Assembly: GCA_016195265.1 (NCBI GenBank) | Contig: JACPZW010000031.1 | Location: 1-52,706 of the forward strand | Origin: Acidobacteriota bacterium | GTDB lineage: Bacteria; Acidobacteriota; Vicinamibacteria; Vicinamibacterales; CAVVIG01 | DNA length: 52,706 bases | Direction of reading: 5' to 3' | Shown here: positions 8,410 to 18,472 of the stretch, piece after piece | Position numbering within the stretch: position 1 is the first letter of the stretch | How the letters are laid out: each line of letters starts with the position of its first letter | The notes under the pieces: model-generated | The model's input: the letters and a program-made list of their open reading frames with translations, nothing else | What the model was told of the DNA's origin: nothing | Database searches by the model: none | Made by a program: the position numbers and the translations under genes

Positions 8410-8679
8410 TCATTTACGAGCCGCCGCTTCGACAAGTTCCGGCGCCCGGAGCTGATCGGCGGGACCGTGCGGGGCGCTCGGCGAGAGGTAGGCCATCGGT
8501 TGATGGGTCAGCCGCTCGTCGAGACTCTTCACGACCCTCGCGGCACCGCCCGCGGTCTTCTTCGTCTTGGTGAAACCCACGATGACGCAGAACCCGATGA
8601 ACAGCACCAGCACGAAGACGGTGCTCGAGGCCACTCCCTGCAGTGCGCCAATCGCTATCTGAAGAACGTCATCGCTCAT
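8410..8679 (-). CDS. Single-pass membrane protein of unknown function downstream of rpoZ
   Basis: The 89-aa protein has one transmembrane segment near residues 17-38 (SSTVFVLVLFIGFCVIVGF) followed by a basic KTKK stop-transfer stretch and a soluble tail. Its ATG overlaps the rpoZ stop by four bases (ATGA), which supports it being a real, co-translated gene. I do not recognise a family. Expression with the RNA polymerase omega subunit is probably incidental. Confidence 0.6.
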   Translation of the reverse strand: MSDDVLQIAIGALQGVASSTVFVLVLFIGFCVIVGFTKTKKTAGGAARVVKSLDERLTHQPMAYLSPSAPHGPADQLRAPELVEAAARK

Positions 8680-8942
8680 GCATCGGCCTCCGCGGACGGC
8701 GATTTCGGCGCCGGCACGTCATAGTACACGAGGCCGCGCCGGACTTCTTCCATCGCGACGCGCTCCGCCTTGTGTGCCAGCGGCACGTCCTCGCCCAGCC
8801 TGACGCGGGCCCCTTTGCGAAGCTGTTTCGCCCGAAGCGCGGCGACGTCGACGAAAAGGAACCGGCTTCCGATGGGTGGCGCCGGCTCGGCCGGAATGAT
8901 CGGAGCGTCCGTCTGTTCGGATTGAGGGGTCGTGTCGTCCAT
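8676..8942 (-). CDS. rpoZ: RNA polymerase omega subunit
   Basis: The 88-aa product has the omega core: GSRFLFVDVAALRAKQLRKGARVRL, then HKAERVAMEEVRRGLVYYDVP, corresponding to the conserved RaxQL and A.EE...G regions. Omega binds the C-terminal part of beta-prime and helps assembly. The N-terminal 25 residues are acidic and Pro/Thr rich, variable in the family. ATG at 8942 is preferred over the longer frame from 8984. In many bacteria rpoZ follows gmk, but here no gmk is adjacent. Confidence 0.8.
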   Translation of the reverse strand: MDDTTPQSEQTDAPIIPAEPAPPIGSRFLFVDVAALRAKQLRKGARVRLGEDVPLAHKAERVAMEEVRRGLVYYDVPAPKSPSAEADA

Positions 8943-9005
8943 GGTAGCCCTAAGAGCGTAACAACTTGCCGTACGTCCGGGCAAGTCCGACGAGTCCGGT
9001 CAGGC

Positions 9006-9034
9006 AGGTGGGCGGTGGCCCTCCCGCCCGCCTC
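9006..9034. terminator. GC-rich hairpin downstream of hsp20
   Basis: AGG-T-GGGCGG pairs with CCGCCC-G-CCT around an 8-10 base loop, between the divergent-facing rpoZ start and the hsp20 stop. No T tract follows in the hsp20 direction, so it may protect a 3' end instead of terminating. Confidence 0.4.
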
Positions 9035-9048
9035 ACCCGCCCTCGAGT

Positions 9049-9504
9049 TCAGGCCGCGACGTCGACCTTGATCGACCGCGGCTTGGATTCCTCGCGCAGC
9101 GGCAGTCGCACCACGAGCACGCCGTTCTTGTACTCGGCCGACACCTTGGTGGAATCGACCGTCTGCGGCAGCGAGAACGCGCGGCTGAACGTGCCGTAGC
9201 GGCGCTCGACGCGGTGGAACTGCTCTTCCTTCACGTCGCTCGCGAACTTCTTCTCGCCCGCGATGGTCAGCGTGTCGTTCTCGACGGTGATGTTGATGTC
9301 CTCGCGCGTCATGTCCGGCAGTTCGGCCTTGAGCACGAGCTCATGATCGCCGTTCTGATAGATGTCCACGGGCGGAATCCATGACCCGGTGGTCATCAGC
9401 CCTTCGTCGGTCGTCGGACGGCCGTAGGCGTCGGTGAACACGCGGTTCAGCCGATCCTGAATCTGCGCGAACTCACGAAACGGATCCCAGCGAACGATAG
9501 CCAT
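9049..9504 (-). CDS. Small heat-shock protein, Hsp20/alpha-crystallin family
   Basis: The 151-aa product starts MAIVRWDPFREFAQIQDRLNRVF, the usual N-terminus, preceded by AGGAGG seven bases from the ATG. The alpha-crystallin domain spans about residues 40-145, with VDIYQNGDHELVLKAELPDM, EERYGTFSRAFSLP-like (VERRYGTFSRAFSLPQTVD) and AEYKNGVLVVRLP carrying the G-x-L motif. It is an ATP-independent holdase. It lies 47 bases downstream of dnaK in the same orientation, so the two chaperones probably share a transcript, separated by a strong hairpin. Confidence 0.95.
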   Translation of the reverse strand: MAIVRWDPFREFAQIQDRLNRVFTDAYGRPTTDEGLMTTGSWIPPVDIYQNGDHELVLKAELPDMTREDINITVENDTLTIAGEKKFASDVKEEQFHRVERRYGTFSRAFSLPQTVDSTKVSAEYKNGVLVVRLPLREESKPRSIKVDVAA

Positions 9505-9519
9505 AACTCCTCCTTGGCC

Positions 9520-9540
9520 GGCGGGTCCCACGGACCCGCC
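9520..9540. repeat. Perfect 9-bp stem palindrome between dnaK and hsp20
   Basis: GGCGGGTCC, loop CAC, GGACCCGCC. The same core with a longer loop occurs at 44398-44416 and, in variant form, 44424-44443. Located in the intercistronic space of the dnaK-hsp20 unit, it could act as an mRNA stability or attenuation element. Confidence 0.75.
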
Positions 9541-9551
9541 CTGTGTGGTTA

Positions 9552-11444
<1,893 letters not shown>

Positions 11445-11476
11445 AGAGGAGCCCTCGTTTCTTGAAGGATGCCACC

Positions 11477-11505
11477 ATCATAGGAGAACTATGAGTCAAT
11501 GTAAA
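11477..11505 (-). promoter_or_regulatory. Sigma70-type promoter of dnaK
   Basis: Read on the minus strand: TTTACA at 11505-11500, a 17-bp spacer, TATGAT at 11482-11477, leaving a leader of about 25 bases before the ATG at 11444. Both boxes are close to consensus, and there is no sigma32-type CCCCAT box. Confidence 0.6.
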
Positions 11506-11512
11506 GCATATG

Positions 11513-11535
11513 ATATAAGTGTAATACACTCATAT
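11513..11535. promoter_or_regulatory. 23-bp near-perfect palindrome upstream of the dnaK promoter
   Basis: On the minus strand ATATGAGTGTA, centre T, TACACTTATAT: 11-bp arms with one mismatch, eight bases upstream of the -35 box. It is a candidate operator for a dimeric regulator. It is not CIRCE (TTAGCACTC arms) nor the usual HspR box. Confidence 0.55.
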
Positions 11536-11626
11536 AAATTGTGCTAACTATCCCCTTGTTCATCTTCATGTTACCGTGACGCTGGCAGCCGGCACCGCGT
11601 CTGTGACATCATGCTTTCGCAGCTTC

Positions 11627-12442
11627 ATGGCGTCCCTCCGCATCCTCTTCATTGGCGACATCGTCGGCCGGCCAGGCCGAGACCTCGTAAAAGCCGGCTT
11701 GCCCGCGCTACTCGACCTTCACCGCATCGACTTCGTCATCGCCAACGTCGAAAACGCCGCGGCCGGGTTCGGCATCACGCGCGAGATCGGGGACCAACTG
11801 CTCGACGAAGGCGTCGACGTCATGACGTCCGGCAATCACATCTGGGACCGGAAAGAGGCGCTCGACTACATCGGCGCCGAGGCGCGGCTGTTGCGGCCGG
11901 CCAACTTCCCCGCCGGCGCGCCGGGCAGCGGCAGCTATCTCGCGCGCACGCAGGACGGCCGGTCCGTCGGCGTGATAAACGTGATGGGCCGGGTGTTCAT
12001 GGTCAGCATCGACGACCCGTTTGCGATCGCCGCGCGCGAAATCGAGGCGCTGCGAGCGCGCACGCGGGTCATCTTCGTGGACTTCCACGCCGAGGCGACC
12101 TCGGAGAAGCAGGCGATGGGATGGCACCTCGACGGCAAGGTCACTGCCGTCGTGGGCACGCACACGCACGTGCAAACCGCAGACGAGCGGCTGCTGCCTA
12201 AAGGCACGGCGTACCTCACGGACGCCGGCATGACCGGGCCGCACGACTCGATCATCGGCGTGGAGGTCCAGGCGGCGCTCGGCCGGTTCCTGACGGCGAT
12301 GCCGTCAAAATTCGAAACGGCCGCCGGGAATCCGCGGCTCAACGCCGTCGTCGTCGATGCCGACGATGCGACCGGGCGCGCGTCGAGCATCGAGCGTCTG
12401 AGCTACAGTCTCGAGGAGTTGAAGGCGCTGGGGCATGGCTGA
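11627..12442 (+). CDS. ymdB: YmdB-type metallophosphoesterase (TIGR00282 family)
   Basis: The 271-aa protein matches the YmdB family: ILFIGDIVGRPGRDLV at the N-terminus, VIANVENAAAGFGIT near 36, MTSGNHIWDRKE near 65, DFHAEATSEKQAMGWHLDGKVTAVVGTHTHVQTADERLLPKGTAYLTDAGMTGP carrying the remaining His/Asp/Asn metal ligands, and VIGVE-like IIGVE. It is a cytoplasmic 2',3'/3',5'-cyclic nucleotide phosphodiesterase in characterised members and influences RNA turnover. ATG at 11627 is chosen; the frame opens further upstream. It overlaps xseA. In Firmicutes the gene follows rny; here rny is 19 kb away. Confidence 0.92.
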   Translation: MASLRILFIGDIVGRPGRDLVKAGLPALLDLHRIDFVIANVENAAAGFGITREIGDQLLDEGVDVMTSGNHIWDRKEALDYIGAEARLLRPANFPAGAPGSGSYLARTQDGRSVGVINVMGRVFMVSIDDPFAIAAREIEALRARTRVIFVDFHAEATSEKQAMGWHLDGKVTAVVGTHTHVQTADERLLPKGTAYLTDAGMTGPHDSIIGVEVQAALGRFLTAMPSKFETAAGNPRLNAVVVDADDATGRASSIERLSYSLEELKALGHG

Positions 12443-13856
12443 CCTTTTCGATTTGCCGTTCGAAGACGACGAGCCGCACGCGCCGGAATCGCCCACGGCC
12501 GCCGAATCCGCGGCCACACCCGTCGCCGTGCGCCGCGTGCTGACCGTCACCGAGCTGACCGTCCGGGTGCGCGACCTGCTCGAAGCGGAATTCGCCGAGG
12601 TGCTGGTTGAAGGCGAACTGTCGAACTGCAAGGTGTGGAATACGGGCCACCTGTACTTCACGCTGAAGGACGGCGCTTCGCAGATTCGGGGGGTCGTGTT
12701 TCGCACGGCGCTGCGCTATCTCAAGTTCAAGCCTGGTGACGGGCTCCGCGTCGTCGCGCGCGGACGCGTGTCGGTCTACGAGCCGAAGGGCGAGTACCAG
12801 CTGGTCTGCGAGTACATGGAGCCGCAGGGACTCGGCGCCCTGCAACTCGCATTCGACCAGCTCCGGAAGCGACTGCAGGACGAAGGCCTCTTCGACGCTG
12901 CGCGCAAGCGCCCGCTGCCGGCGCTACCGCGCAAGATCGGCATCGTGACGTCGCTCGACGGCGCCGCCATCCGCGACATCATCAAGATTCTGCGGCGCCG
13001 CCACGCCAACGCGCATCTCGTGATCCGTCCCGCGCGTGTTCAGGGCGAGGGCGCGGCCATCGACATCGCGCGCGGCCTGCGCGCAATCGGGCGCGTACCG
13101 GGCGTCGACGTCGTGATCGTTGGTCGCGGCGGCGGGTCCATCGAGGATCTCTGGGCGTTCAACGAGGAAATCGTCGCGCGCGCGATCGCGCAGTGTCCCG
13201 TGCCGGTGATCTCGGCGGTCGGCCACGAGTCGGACGTGACGATCGCGGATTTCGTCGCCGACCTTCGCGCGCCGACGCCGTCGGCGGCCGCCGAACTGGT
13301 CGTCGCCGCAACCGGAGATTTCGCGACGCGGATCGACGGGCTGCGCGATCGTCTGCGCGCCGCGGCGCGGGGCCGCCTGCAGGGCCTCGGCCGGCGGGTC
13401 CACGCCGCCGACAGCCGGCCGGCGTTTGCCGGTTTCCGCGGGCGGCTGGCGATGCGCGCGCGGTACGCCGGCGATCTCGTACACACGCTCGACCGGCTCA
13501 TCCGCGACGCGCTCGTCGCCCGCGAACGCCGGCGGCAGGCGCTCGAGCGTCAGCTGGCGACGTTCGACGTCGGGCGCCGGCTCGCGCAGTTTCGCGGCCG
13601 CCTCGACACCTCGTCCAAGGCCCTGCTCGGCGCCGCGCGCCGGCGGCGCGAGCAGGCGAGAGGGCACCTGGCCGACGTCGCGGGCCGCCTCGAGACGCTG
13701 AGCCCGCTCGCCGTGCTGGGGCGCGGCTATGCGGTCTGCTGGACCGGCGACGGCGCGCGCATCGTGCGCGCCGCGTCCGACGTCTCGGTCGGCGACACGG
13801 TCCGCGTGAACTTGAGCAAAGGAAAGATTACCGCTAAGGTGTCAGGAACCGAATGA
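12435..13856 (+). CDS. xseA: Exodeoxyribonuclease VII large subunit
   Basis: The 473-aa protein has an N-terminal OB-fold domain (VTELTVRVRDLLEAEFAEVLVEGELSNCK... HLYFTLKD, residues about 37-135), then the catalytic domain with IGIVTSLDGAAIRDIIKILRRR, VIVGRGGGSIEDLWAFNEE and ISAVGHESDVTIADFVADLRAPTPSAAAE, a coiled-coil-rich middle and the C-terminal PLAVLGRGYAVCW. With XseB it degrades single-stranded DNA. A 35-residue acidic N-terminal extension precedes the OB fold. The start overlaps the end of the YmdB-type gene, and the stop overlaps xseB (ATGA). Confidence 0.97.
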   Translation: MADLFDLPFEDDEPHAPESPTAAESAATPVAVRRVLTVTELTVRVRDLLEAEFAEVLVEGELSNCKVWNTGHLYFTLKDGASQIRGVVFRTALRYLKFKPGDGLRVVARGRVSVYEPKGEYQLVCEYMEPQGLGALQLAFDQLRKRLQDEGLFDAARKRPLPALPRKIGIVTSLDGAAIRDIIKILRRRHANAHLVIRPARVQGEGAAIDIARGLRAIGRVPGVDVVIVGRGGGSIEDLWAFNEEIVARAIAQCPVPVISAVGHESDVTIADFVADLRAPTPSAAAELVVAATGDFATRIDGLRDRLRAAARGRLQGLGRRVHAADSRPAFAGFRGRLAMRARYAGDLVHTLDRLIRDALVARERRRQALERQLATFDVGRRLAQFRGRLDTSSKALLGAARRRREQARGHLADVAGRLETLSPLAVLGRGYAVCWTGDGARIVRAASDVSVGDTVRVNLSKGKITAKVSGTE

Positions 13857-14119
13857 GTCAACCCGCCGGGCCATCCATCAAGGACTTCGAGGCCGCGCTC
13901 GCCGAGCTCGAGTCGATCGTCAAGAAGCTCGAGGAGGGCGACCTGGCGCTCGATCAGTCGCTGGCGCTGTACGAACGCGGCGTGCAGCTCTCGCGCTTCT
14001 GCCACGCGCGCCTCGAGGACGCCGAGCGCCGGATTGAAATCCTCAACGAGCGCGGCGAGCTGAAGGCCGCGCCGGCCTCGCTCGCCGACGAGCCGGGCCA
14101 GGGCGAAGGCCGCGGCTGA
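13853..14119 (+). CDS. xseB: Exodeoxyribonuclease VII small subunit
   Basis: The 88-aa product has the XseB signature FEAALAELESIVKKLEEGDLALDQSLALYERGVQLSRFCHARLEDAERRIEIL. Several copies bind the long helices of XseA to form active ExoVII. Translationally coupled to xseA by a four-base overlap; the polyprenyl synthase gene starts eight bases after the stop, giving the common xseA-xseB-ispA order. Confidence 0.96.
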   Translation: MSQPAGPSIKDFEAALAELESIVKKLEEGDLALDQSLALYERGVQLSRFCHARLEDAERRIEILNERGELKAAPASLADEPGQGEGRG

Positions 14120-14126
14120 GCCGGTC

Positions 14127-15071
14127 GTGCCCACCGAATCGCTCTCGGGTTTCCTCGAACACGCGCGCGCCCAGGTCGACTCGGCGATTGAGCGGTACTT
14201 GCCGTCTCCGCCTGCAAGCCCGGCCCTCGTCTGCGAGGCGATGCGTTACTGCGTGTTCGCCGGCGGCAAGCGCCTGCGTCCCGTCCTCACGCTCGCGGCC
14301 GCCGACGCCGTGGCGCAGCGCCAACGCGCACCCGCGGAGGCGTCGGTCGCGCTGGCGCTGCCCGCGGCGTGCGCCATCGAAATGATTCACACCTACTCGC
14401 TCATCCACGACGATCTGCCCGCGATGGACGATGACGTGCTGCGGCGCGGACGGGCGACGCTGCACGTCGTCTACGGCGAGGGCATCGCGATCCTCGCCGG
14501 CGACGGCCTGCACGCCGAAGCGTTCGGACTTCTCGCGCGCGAGCCGGCGAGCGACGATCCCGCGGTCGCCGCGCGGAAGCTGCAGGTCCTGCGCGCGGTC
14601 GCGGAAGCAGCCGGCGCGGCCGGCATGGTCGGCGGACAAGCGATCGATCTCCAGGCGGCAGGTCAAGCGCCGGGCCATCCCGTCACGCTCAACGCCGAAT
14701 CCCTGCGCGCGATGCACGCGCGCAAGACCGGCGCGCTCATTCGCGCCGCCGCGGTCAGCGGGGCCATCATGGCCGGTGCCGACCGCGCGCTCGTCGAGGC
14801 CGTGGATCGCTACGCCGCCGACGTCGGCCTTGCGTTTCAGATCGTCGACGACATCCTCGACGTGGAGGGTGATCCGGCCTCACTCGGCAAGACCGCGGGC
14901 AAGGACGCCGCCGGCGCGAAGCCGACGTATCCCGCATTCTTCGGCCTCGCGCGATCGCGCCAACTCGCCGATGAATGCTCGGAACGCGCCCATCAGGTGC
15001 TGGCCGGTGCCGGCCTGACGGACGGCTGGTTGCCGGCGATCGCCGATTGGATTGTCCGGCGGCGGAACTAG
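14127..15071 (+). CDS. ispA: Short-chain polyprenyl diphosphate synthase (farnesyl/geranylgeranyl type)
   Basis: The 314-aa enzyme starts at GTG. It has FAGGKRLRPVL (IPP-binding basic residues), the first aspartate-rich motif HDDLPAMDDDVLRRG near residue 96, GDGLHAEAF, and the second motif FQIVDDILDVEGD near 240. It condenses IPP with DMAPP or GPP, feeding quinone, carotenoid and cell-wall lipid carrier synthesis. The downstream dxs or tlyA often seen in this operon is here split off: a TetR gene faces it, and tlyA follows. Its stop TAG abuts the TetR stop on the other strand. Confidence 0.93.
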   Translation: MPTESLSGFLEHARAQVDSAIERYLPSPPASPALVCEAMRYCVFAGGKRLRPVLTLAAADAVAQRQRAPAEASVALALPAACAIEMIHTYSLIHDDLPAMDDDVLRRGRATLHVVYGEGIAILAGDGLHAEAFGLLAREPASDDPAVAARKLQVLRAVAEAAGAAGMVGGQAIDLQAAGQAPGHPVTLNAESLRAMHARKTGALIRAAAVSGAIMAGADRALVEAVDRYAADVGLAFQIVDDILDVEGDPASLGKTAGKDAAGAKPTYPAFFGLARSRQLADECSERAHQVLAGAGLTDGWLPAIADWIVRRRN

Positions 15072-15686
15072 CTAGCCTTCGAGCTCGAGCGCGGCATGCG
15101 CCGCGCGGATCAACAACGTCGCCACGTCTTCAGGCGGCCGCGACGCGCCGGCCAGCGCGTCGAACGTCTCGAAGCTTGTCAGACTGAAGAGAACCAGCGC
15201 GACGTCTTCCGCGACCGCGGGGGAGGGGCGACCGTGCCGCTCCGCGAACCGCTTGACGAGATGACGCGCAGCGTCAAGGCGATGCTCGTCGGCGGCGCGC
15301 AGGGTGCGTTCGGCTGCCGGGTCCAGCAACGCCAGGCTTCGCAGACGCCGGATGACCGGACGGTCAGCGGCCCAAAAGCCGGCCAGAGACCCGATGAACT
15401 CGGCGAGCGCGTCGAAGGGCACTGATTGCGCGCTCGATTCGCGAAGCGTGGCAACGAGACCACGCGCGGCGAGGTCGCTGAAGAGCGCGTCCCGCAGGCC
15501 CTTCTTCGACCCGAACTGGTAATAGACCGTCATCCGCGCGACGCCCGCGCGTGCCGCGACGGCGTCCACGGTGAAGCCCTTGCCGCCATGAGTGACCAGC
15601 AGATCGCGTCCGGCGGTCAACACGCGGTGCTTGGTCGCGTCGGTGAGCGCCCGGCGACGGCCGGTCGAGTACGGACGTGGGCTCAT
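15072..15686 (-). CDS. TetR/AcrR-family transcriptional regulator
   Basis: The 204-aa protein has an N-terminal TetR helix-turn-helix: RVLTAGRDLLVTHGGKGFTVDAVAARAGVARMTVYYQFGSKKGLRDALF (about residues 20-68), followed by an all-helical ligand/dimer domain. The target and ligand are unknown. It is divergent from tlyA across a 90-bp, unusually AT-rich intergenic region that would be the natural site for autoregulation. Its 3' end abuts ispA. Confidence 0.9.
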   Translation of the reverse strand: MSPRPYSTGRRRALTDATKHRVLTAGRDLLVTHGGKGFTVDAVAARAGVARMTVYYQFGSKKGLRDALFSDLAARGLVATLRESSAQSVPFDALAEFIGSLAGFWAADRPVIRRLRSLALLDPAAERTLRAADEHRLDAARHLVKRFAERHGRPSPAVAEDVALVLFSLTSFETFDALAGASRPPEDVATLLIRAAHAALELEG

Positions 15687-15775
15687 AGAATCAATAGTTT
15701 ATAATTAGTCGTATCATATATACAAATAATTTATTGGCACAATGGCGAGCAACGTGAAATCCTGCGTCGCGAAGC
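15687..15775. promoter_or_regulatory. AT-rich divergent promoter region, TetR gene and tlyA
   Basis: The region stands out from the GC-rich surroundings and contains several AT boxes, including GTATATATGATAC on the minus strand, a small palindrome with GTAT/ATAC arms. It probably carries promoters for both genes and possibly the regulator's operator. Exact boxes cannot be fixed. Confidence 0.4.
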
Positions 15776-16525
15776 ATGGCTAAGGGAACGCGGCTCGATT
15801 CGGCTCTCGTCGAGCGCGGCCTGGTCACGTCGCGTGAACGCGCGCGTGCGTTGATTCTGGCCGGGCAGGTCACGGTCGACGGCCACGTCGTGTCGAAAGC
15901 CGGCGCGCAGGTCGCGGAGGACTCGCTCGTCGCGCTCGTCGCGCCGGATCATCCGTACGTCGGGCGGGGCGGCGTGAAGCTCGCGCACGCGCTGAAGGCG
16001 TTCGCCATCGACCCAACCGGGCGTCGCGCGCTCGACATCGGCGCGTCGACCGGCGGCTTCACCGACGTGTTGCTCCAGCGCGGCGCGACCAGCGTGATTG
16101 CGCTCGACGTGGGGCGGGGGCAACTTGATTGGAAGCTGCGCACCGACTCACGCGTCCTCGTGCGCGAAGGCGTCAACGCGCGCGCGCTGACAGCCGACGA
16201 CGTGCCGCATCCGGTCAGCCTCGTCACGATTGACGTCGCATTCATCTCGCTTCGCCTCATCCTTCCGGCGTTGCCCCCGTTTCTCGAACGGAGCGCCCAG
16301 GGCGCCGACATCGTGGCGCTGGTCAAACCGCAGTTCGAGGCGGGGCGCGACCAAGTCGGCGCGCGGGGTCTCGTGAAGGATCCGGCCGTCCATGCAGCCG
16401 TCCTGGCGCGCGTGACCGGCGCGGCGGCGGCAGTCGGCCTGCGTCGCATCGCGATGACGCCGTCGCCCATAACGGGCGCGACGGGCAACCAGGAGTACTT
16501 CCTTCATCTTAGGGCTGAGGGCTGA
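15776..16525 (+). CDS. tlyA: TlyA-family rRNA (cytidine-2'-O)-methyltransferase
   Basis: The 249-aa protein has an N-terminal S4 RNA-binding domain (RLDSALVERGLVTSRERARALILAGQVTVDG), then GRGGVKLAHALKAF and a Rossmann methyltransferase with ALDIGASTGGFTDVLLQRGA (SAM motif), ALDVGRGQLDWKLR, VTIDVAFISLRLILP and LVKPQFEAGR. Characterised TlyA proteins 2'-O-methylate 16S and/or 23S rRNA and affect capreomycin susceptibility. The last residues (RAEG) and stop are encoded by the start of an AGGGCTG repeat, so the original C-terminus may have been altered. Confidence 0.93.
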   Translation: MAKGTRLDSALVERGLVTSRERARALILAGQVTVDGHVVSKAGAQVAEDSLVALVAPDHPYVGRGGVKLAHALKAFAIDPTGRRALDIGASTGGFTDVLLQRGATSVIALDVGRGQLDWKLRTDSRVLVREGVNARALTADDVPHPVSLVTIDVAFISLRLILPALPPFLERSAQGADIVALVKPQFEAGRDQVGARGLVKDPAVHAAVLARVTGAAAAVGLRRIAMTPSPITGATGNQEYFLHLRAEG

Positions 16526-16585
16526 GGGCTGGGGCCTTCGCCTTGACACTGCGCAGTACAGCCTTGAGACTTCAGGCTTGTGACT
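16511..16585. repeat. Heptamer-word element, AGGGCTG family, between tlyA and nadK
   Basis: Tandem AGGGCTG words begin inside the last codons of tlyA; a less regular stretch with CTTGAGACTTCAGG follows and runs into the nadK start. The same word occurs at 50020-50106. Confidence 0.65.
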
Positions 16586-17470
16586 TCGATCAGGCGCGTC
16601 GGCATCGTCGCCAAGTCGCATCTCCGCGCGGCCACGCCGCATCTGGGGGAGATCGCGTCGTGGCTCGAGGCCCGCGGCGTTGAAGCGATCTTCGAAACCG
16701 CGACCGCGGCGCTGTTGCCCGCGTCAGGGGCGGCGCGCGCGCGGGGCGCGATCGACAAGTCCGCGCTGGCGCAGCGGGCCGACCTAGTCGTCGTCCTCGG
16801 CGGCGACGGCACGCTCCTCTCGATGGCCGATTGCATCGGCGCGGCGGGCGTGAACGTGCCGATCCTGGGCGTCAACTTCGGCAGCCTCGGGTTCCTCACC
16901 GAGGTCACGCTGCCCGAGCTGTACCCGTCGCTCGAGGCGGCGCTCGACGGCCGCGCACCCATCGAAGATCGCATGATGCTCCGCGCGGCGACCCTGCGCG
17001 GCGGCGGCGTCTCCGCGGAGCACGTCGCGCTGAACGACGTGGTCGTCACGAAGGCGGCGCACGCACGGATGATCGAGTTGTCGGTCTGGGTGGGTGAGGA
17101 GTTCGTCACGCGAATCAAGGCGGACGGCCTCATCGTCGCGACGCCCACCGGATCGACCGCGTATAACCTCGCGGCGGGCGGTCCGATCGTGCAGCCGACG
17201 CTGGACGCCCTGCTGCTGACGCCGATCGCCCCGCACATGCTGACGAACCGGCCCATCGTGATCCCCGCCGCGACGCCGGTCCGCGTGCAGCCGCTGATGG
17301 AAGAGCGCGACGAGGTCTACGTGACATTCGACGGCCAGGCCGGATTCGAGCTGCAGGCGGGCGACGAAATCCGGATTCACCGGGCCGACCGGACGCTGCG
17401 GCTGATCCGCCCGACGACGCGCAGCTACTTCGCGGTGCTGCGGGAGAAACTGAAGTGGGGAGAACGCTGA
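16580..17470 (+). CDS. nadK: NAD kinase (ATP/polyphosphate-dependent)
   Basis: The 296-aa protein begins at GTG (MTSIRRVGIVAKSHL). It has the kinase motif VVVLGGDGTLLSMA near residue 73, LGVNFGSLGFLTEV near 97, ALNDVVVTKAAHARM near 152 and the glycine-rich DGLIVATPTGSTAYNLAAGGPIV near 180. It makes NADP+ from NAD+. The C-terminal residues overlap the convergent mltG gene by 46 bp. The start lies at the edge of the repeat after tlyA. Confidence 0.95.
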   Translation: MTSIRRVGIVAKSHLRAATPHLGEIASWLEARGVEAIFETATAALLPASGAARARGAIDKSALAQRADLVVVLGGDGTLLSMADCIGAAGVNVPILGVNFGSLGFLTEVTLPELYPSLEAALDGRAPIEDRMMLRAATLRGGGVSAEHVALNDVVVTKAAHARMIELSVWVGEEFVTRIKADGLIVATPTGSTAYNLAAGGPIVQPTLDALLLTPIAPHMLTNRPIVIPAATPVRVQPLMEERDEVYVTFDGQAGFELQAGDEIRIHRADRTLRLIRPTTRSYFAVLREKLKWGER

Positions 17471-18459
17471 TACTTCTGCACGTTCTTGTTGTGATCGCCG
17501 AGCGACCGGGCGAATTCGTGTGATCCGTCGTTGCGGCTCACGAAGTACAGGAAGTCGGCGTCCGCCGGATGGACCGCGGCCTCGAGCGCTGCGCGGCCGG
17601 GTGACGCGATGGGACCGGGCGGCAGACCTGAGTACCGATACGTGTTGTACGGGGAATCGAACGCGAGATCGTCGTGCCGCAGGTTGCCGTCGTACCGCCC
17701 CGTTCTCTGCAGCGCGTAGATGACGGTCGGATCGCACTGCAGCGGCATCCCGATCCGCAGCCGGTTCTCGTAGACGGCGGCGACGATGGGCCGCTCGTCC
17801 GGCCGCGCGGTTTCTTTCTCGACGATCGACGCGAGCGTGACGAGCTGATGCAGCGACCGCGAGCGGGCCTGGGCCGCCTGGCGCAGATCCGCCGTGAGCA
17901 CGTGCTCGAACCGCGCGACCATCAGCCGCACGAGCGCGGCGGCGTCGGTATGACGCGACAACGAATACGTCTCCGGAAACAGATACCCTTCGAGCGTCGC
18001 CGCGGCCGCGTCGAGGTGTCGAATGGGTAACGGATCCTGCGCCGCCGCCACGAAGGCGGCACGGGGACCGAAGCCGCGGGCCTCGAAGATCGTCGCCATC
18101 TCGGCGATGGTGAGCCCCTCGGGAAACGTGACGTTGACGACGTACACGTCGCCGCGCGACAGCTTATCGATGATCTCGAACGGTGTCATCGCGCGGTCGA
18201 ACCGGTACTCGCCGGCTTTGAGATGACGGCCCCGACCGGACTGCCACAGCGCGAGGCGAAACGTCCAGGCGTCGCGGACCACGCCGCCCGCGACGAGGCG
18301 CTCGCCGATCGTGCGGCTGCCCGCGCCCATCGGCAGATCGACGAACTGCTCGGGTCCCGTAAAGCCGCGGTACGGCTGGTGGACGCGCGTGTACATCAGC
18401 GCGGCCGCGCCGCACGCGAGGGCCAGGCAGGTGACGAGAAAGACGGCGAGGGCGCGCAT
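17425..18459 (-). CDS. mltG: Endolytic murein transglycosylase MltG (YceG family)
   Basis: The 344-aa protein has an N-terminal membrane anchor (MRALAVFLVTCLALACGAAALMY), a LysM-like region and the YceG domain with LTIAEMATIFEARG, LEGYLFPETY and the catalytic Glu in SIVEKETARPDERPIVAAVYENRL, followed by LQCDPTVIYAL and a terminal HNKNVQKYQ. It cleaves nascent glycan strands in the periplasm. ATG at 18459 is 13 bases after the ruvX stop. The tail after NVQKYQ (RSPHFSFSRSTAK) overlaps nadK on the other strand. The pair ruvX-mltG is a common operon. Confidence 0.94.
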   Translation of the reverse strand: MRALAVFLVTCLALACGAAALMYTRVHQPYRGFTGPEQFVDLPMGAGSRTIGERLVAGGVVRDAWTFRLALWQSGRGRHLKAGEYRFDRAMTPFEIIDKLSRGDVYVVNVTFPEGLTIAEMATIFEARGFGPRAAFVAAAQDPLPIRHLDAAAATLEGYLFPETYSLSRHTDAAALVRLMVARFEHVLTADLRQAAQARSRSLHQLVTLASIVEKETARPDERPIVAAVYENRLRIGMPLQCDPTVIYALQRTGRYDGNLRHDDLAFDSPYNTYRYSGLPPGPIASPGRAALEAAVHPADADFLYFVSRNDGSHEFARSLGDHNKNVQKYQRSPHFSFSRSTAK

Positions 18460-18472
18460 GCGTCGGCCAGCG

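Noticed and set aside
11445..11535. CIRCE/HrcA operator upstream of dnaK
   Set aside because: No TTAGCACTC-N9-GAGTGCTAA. The sequence TTAGCACAATTT nearby has only one half-like match; the palindrome present has a different sequence.
17425..17470. Frameshift in mltG or nadK because of their overlap
   Set aside because: Both proteins have complete motifs and normal lengths. A short convergent 3' overlap explains it.
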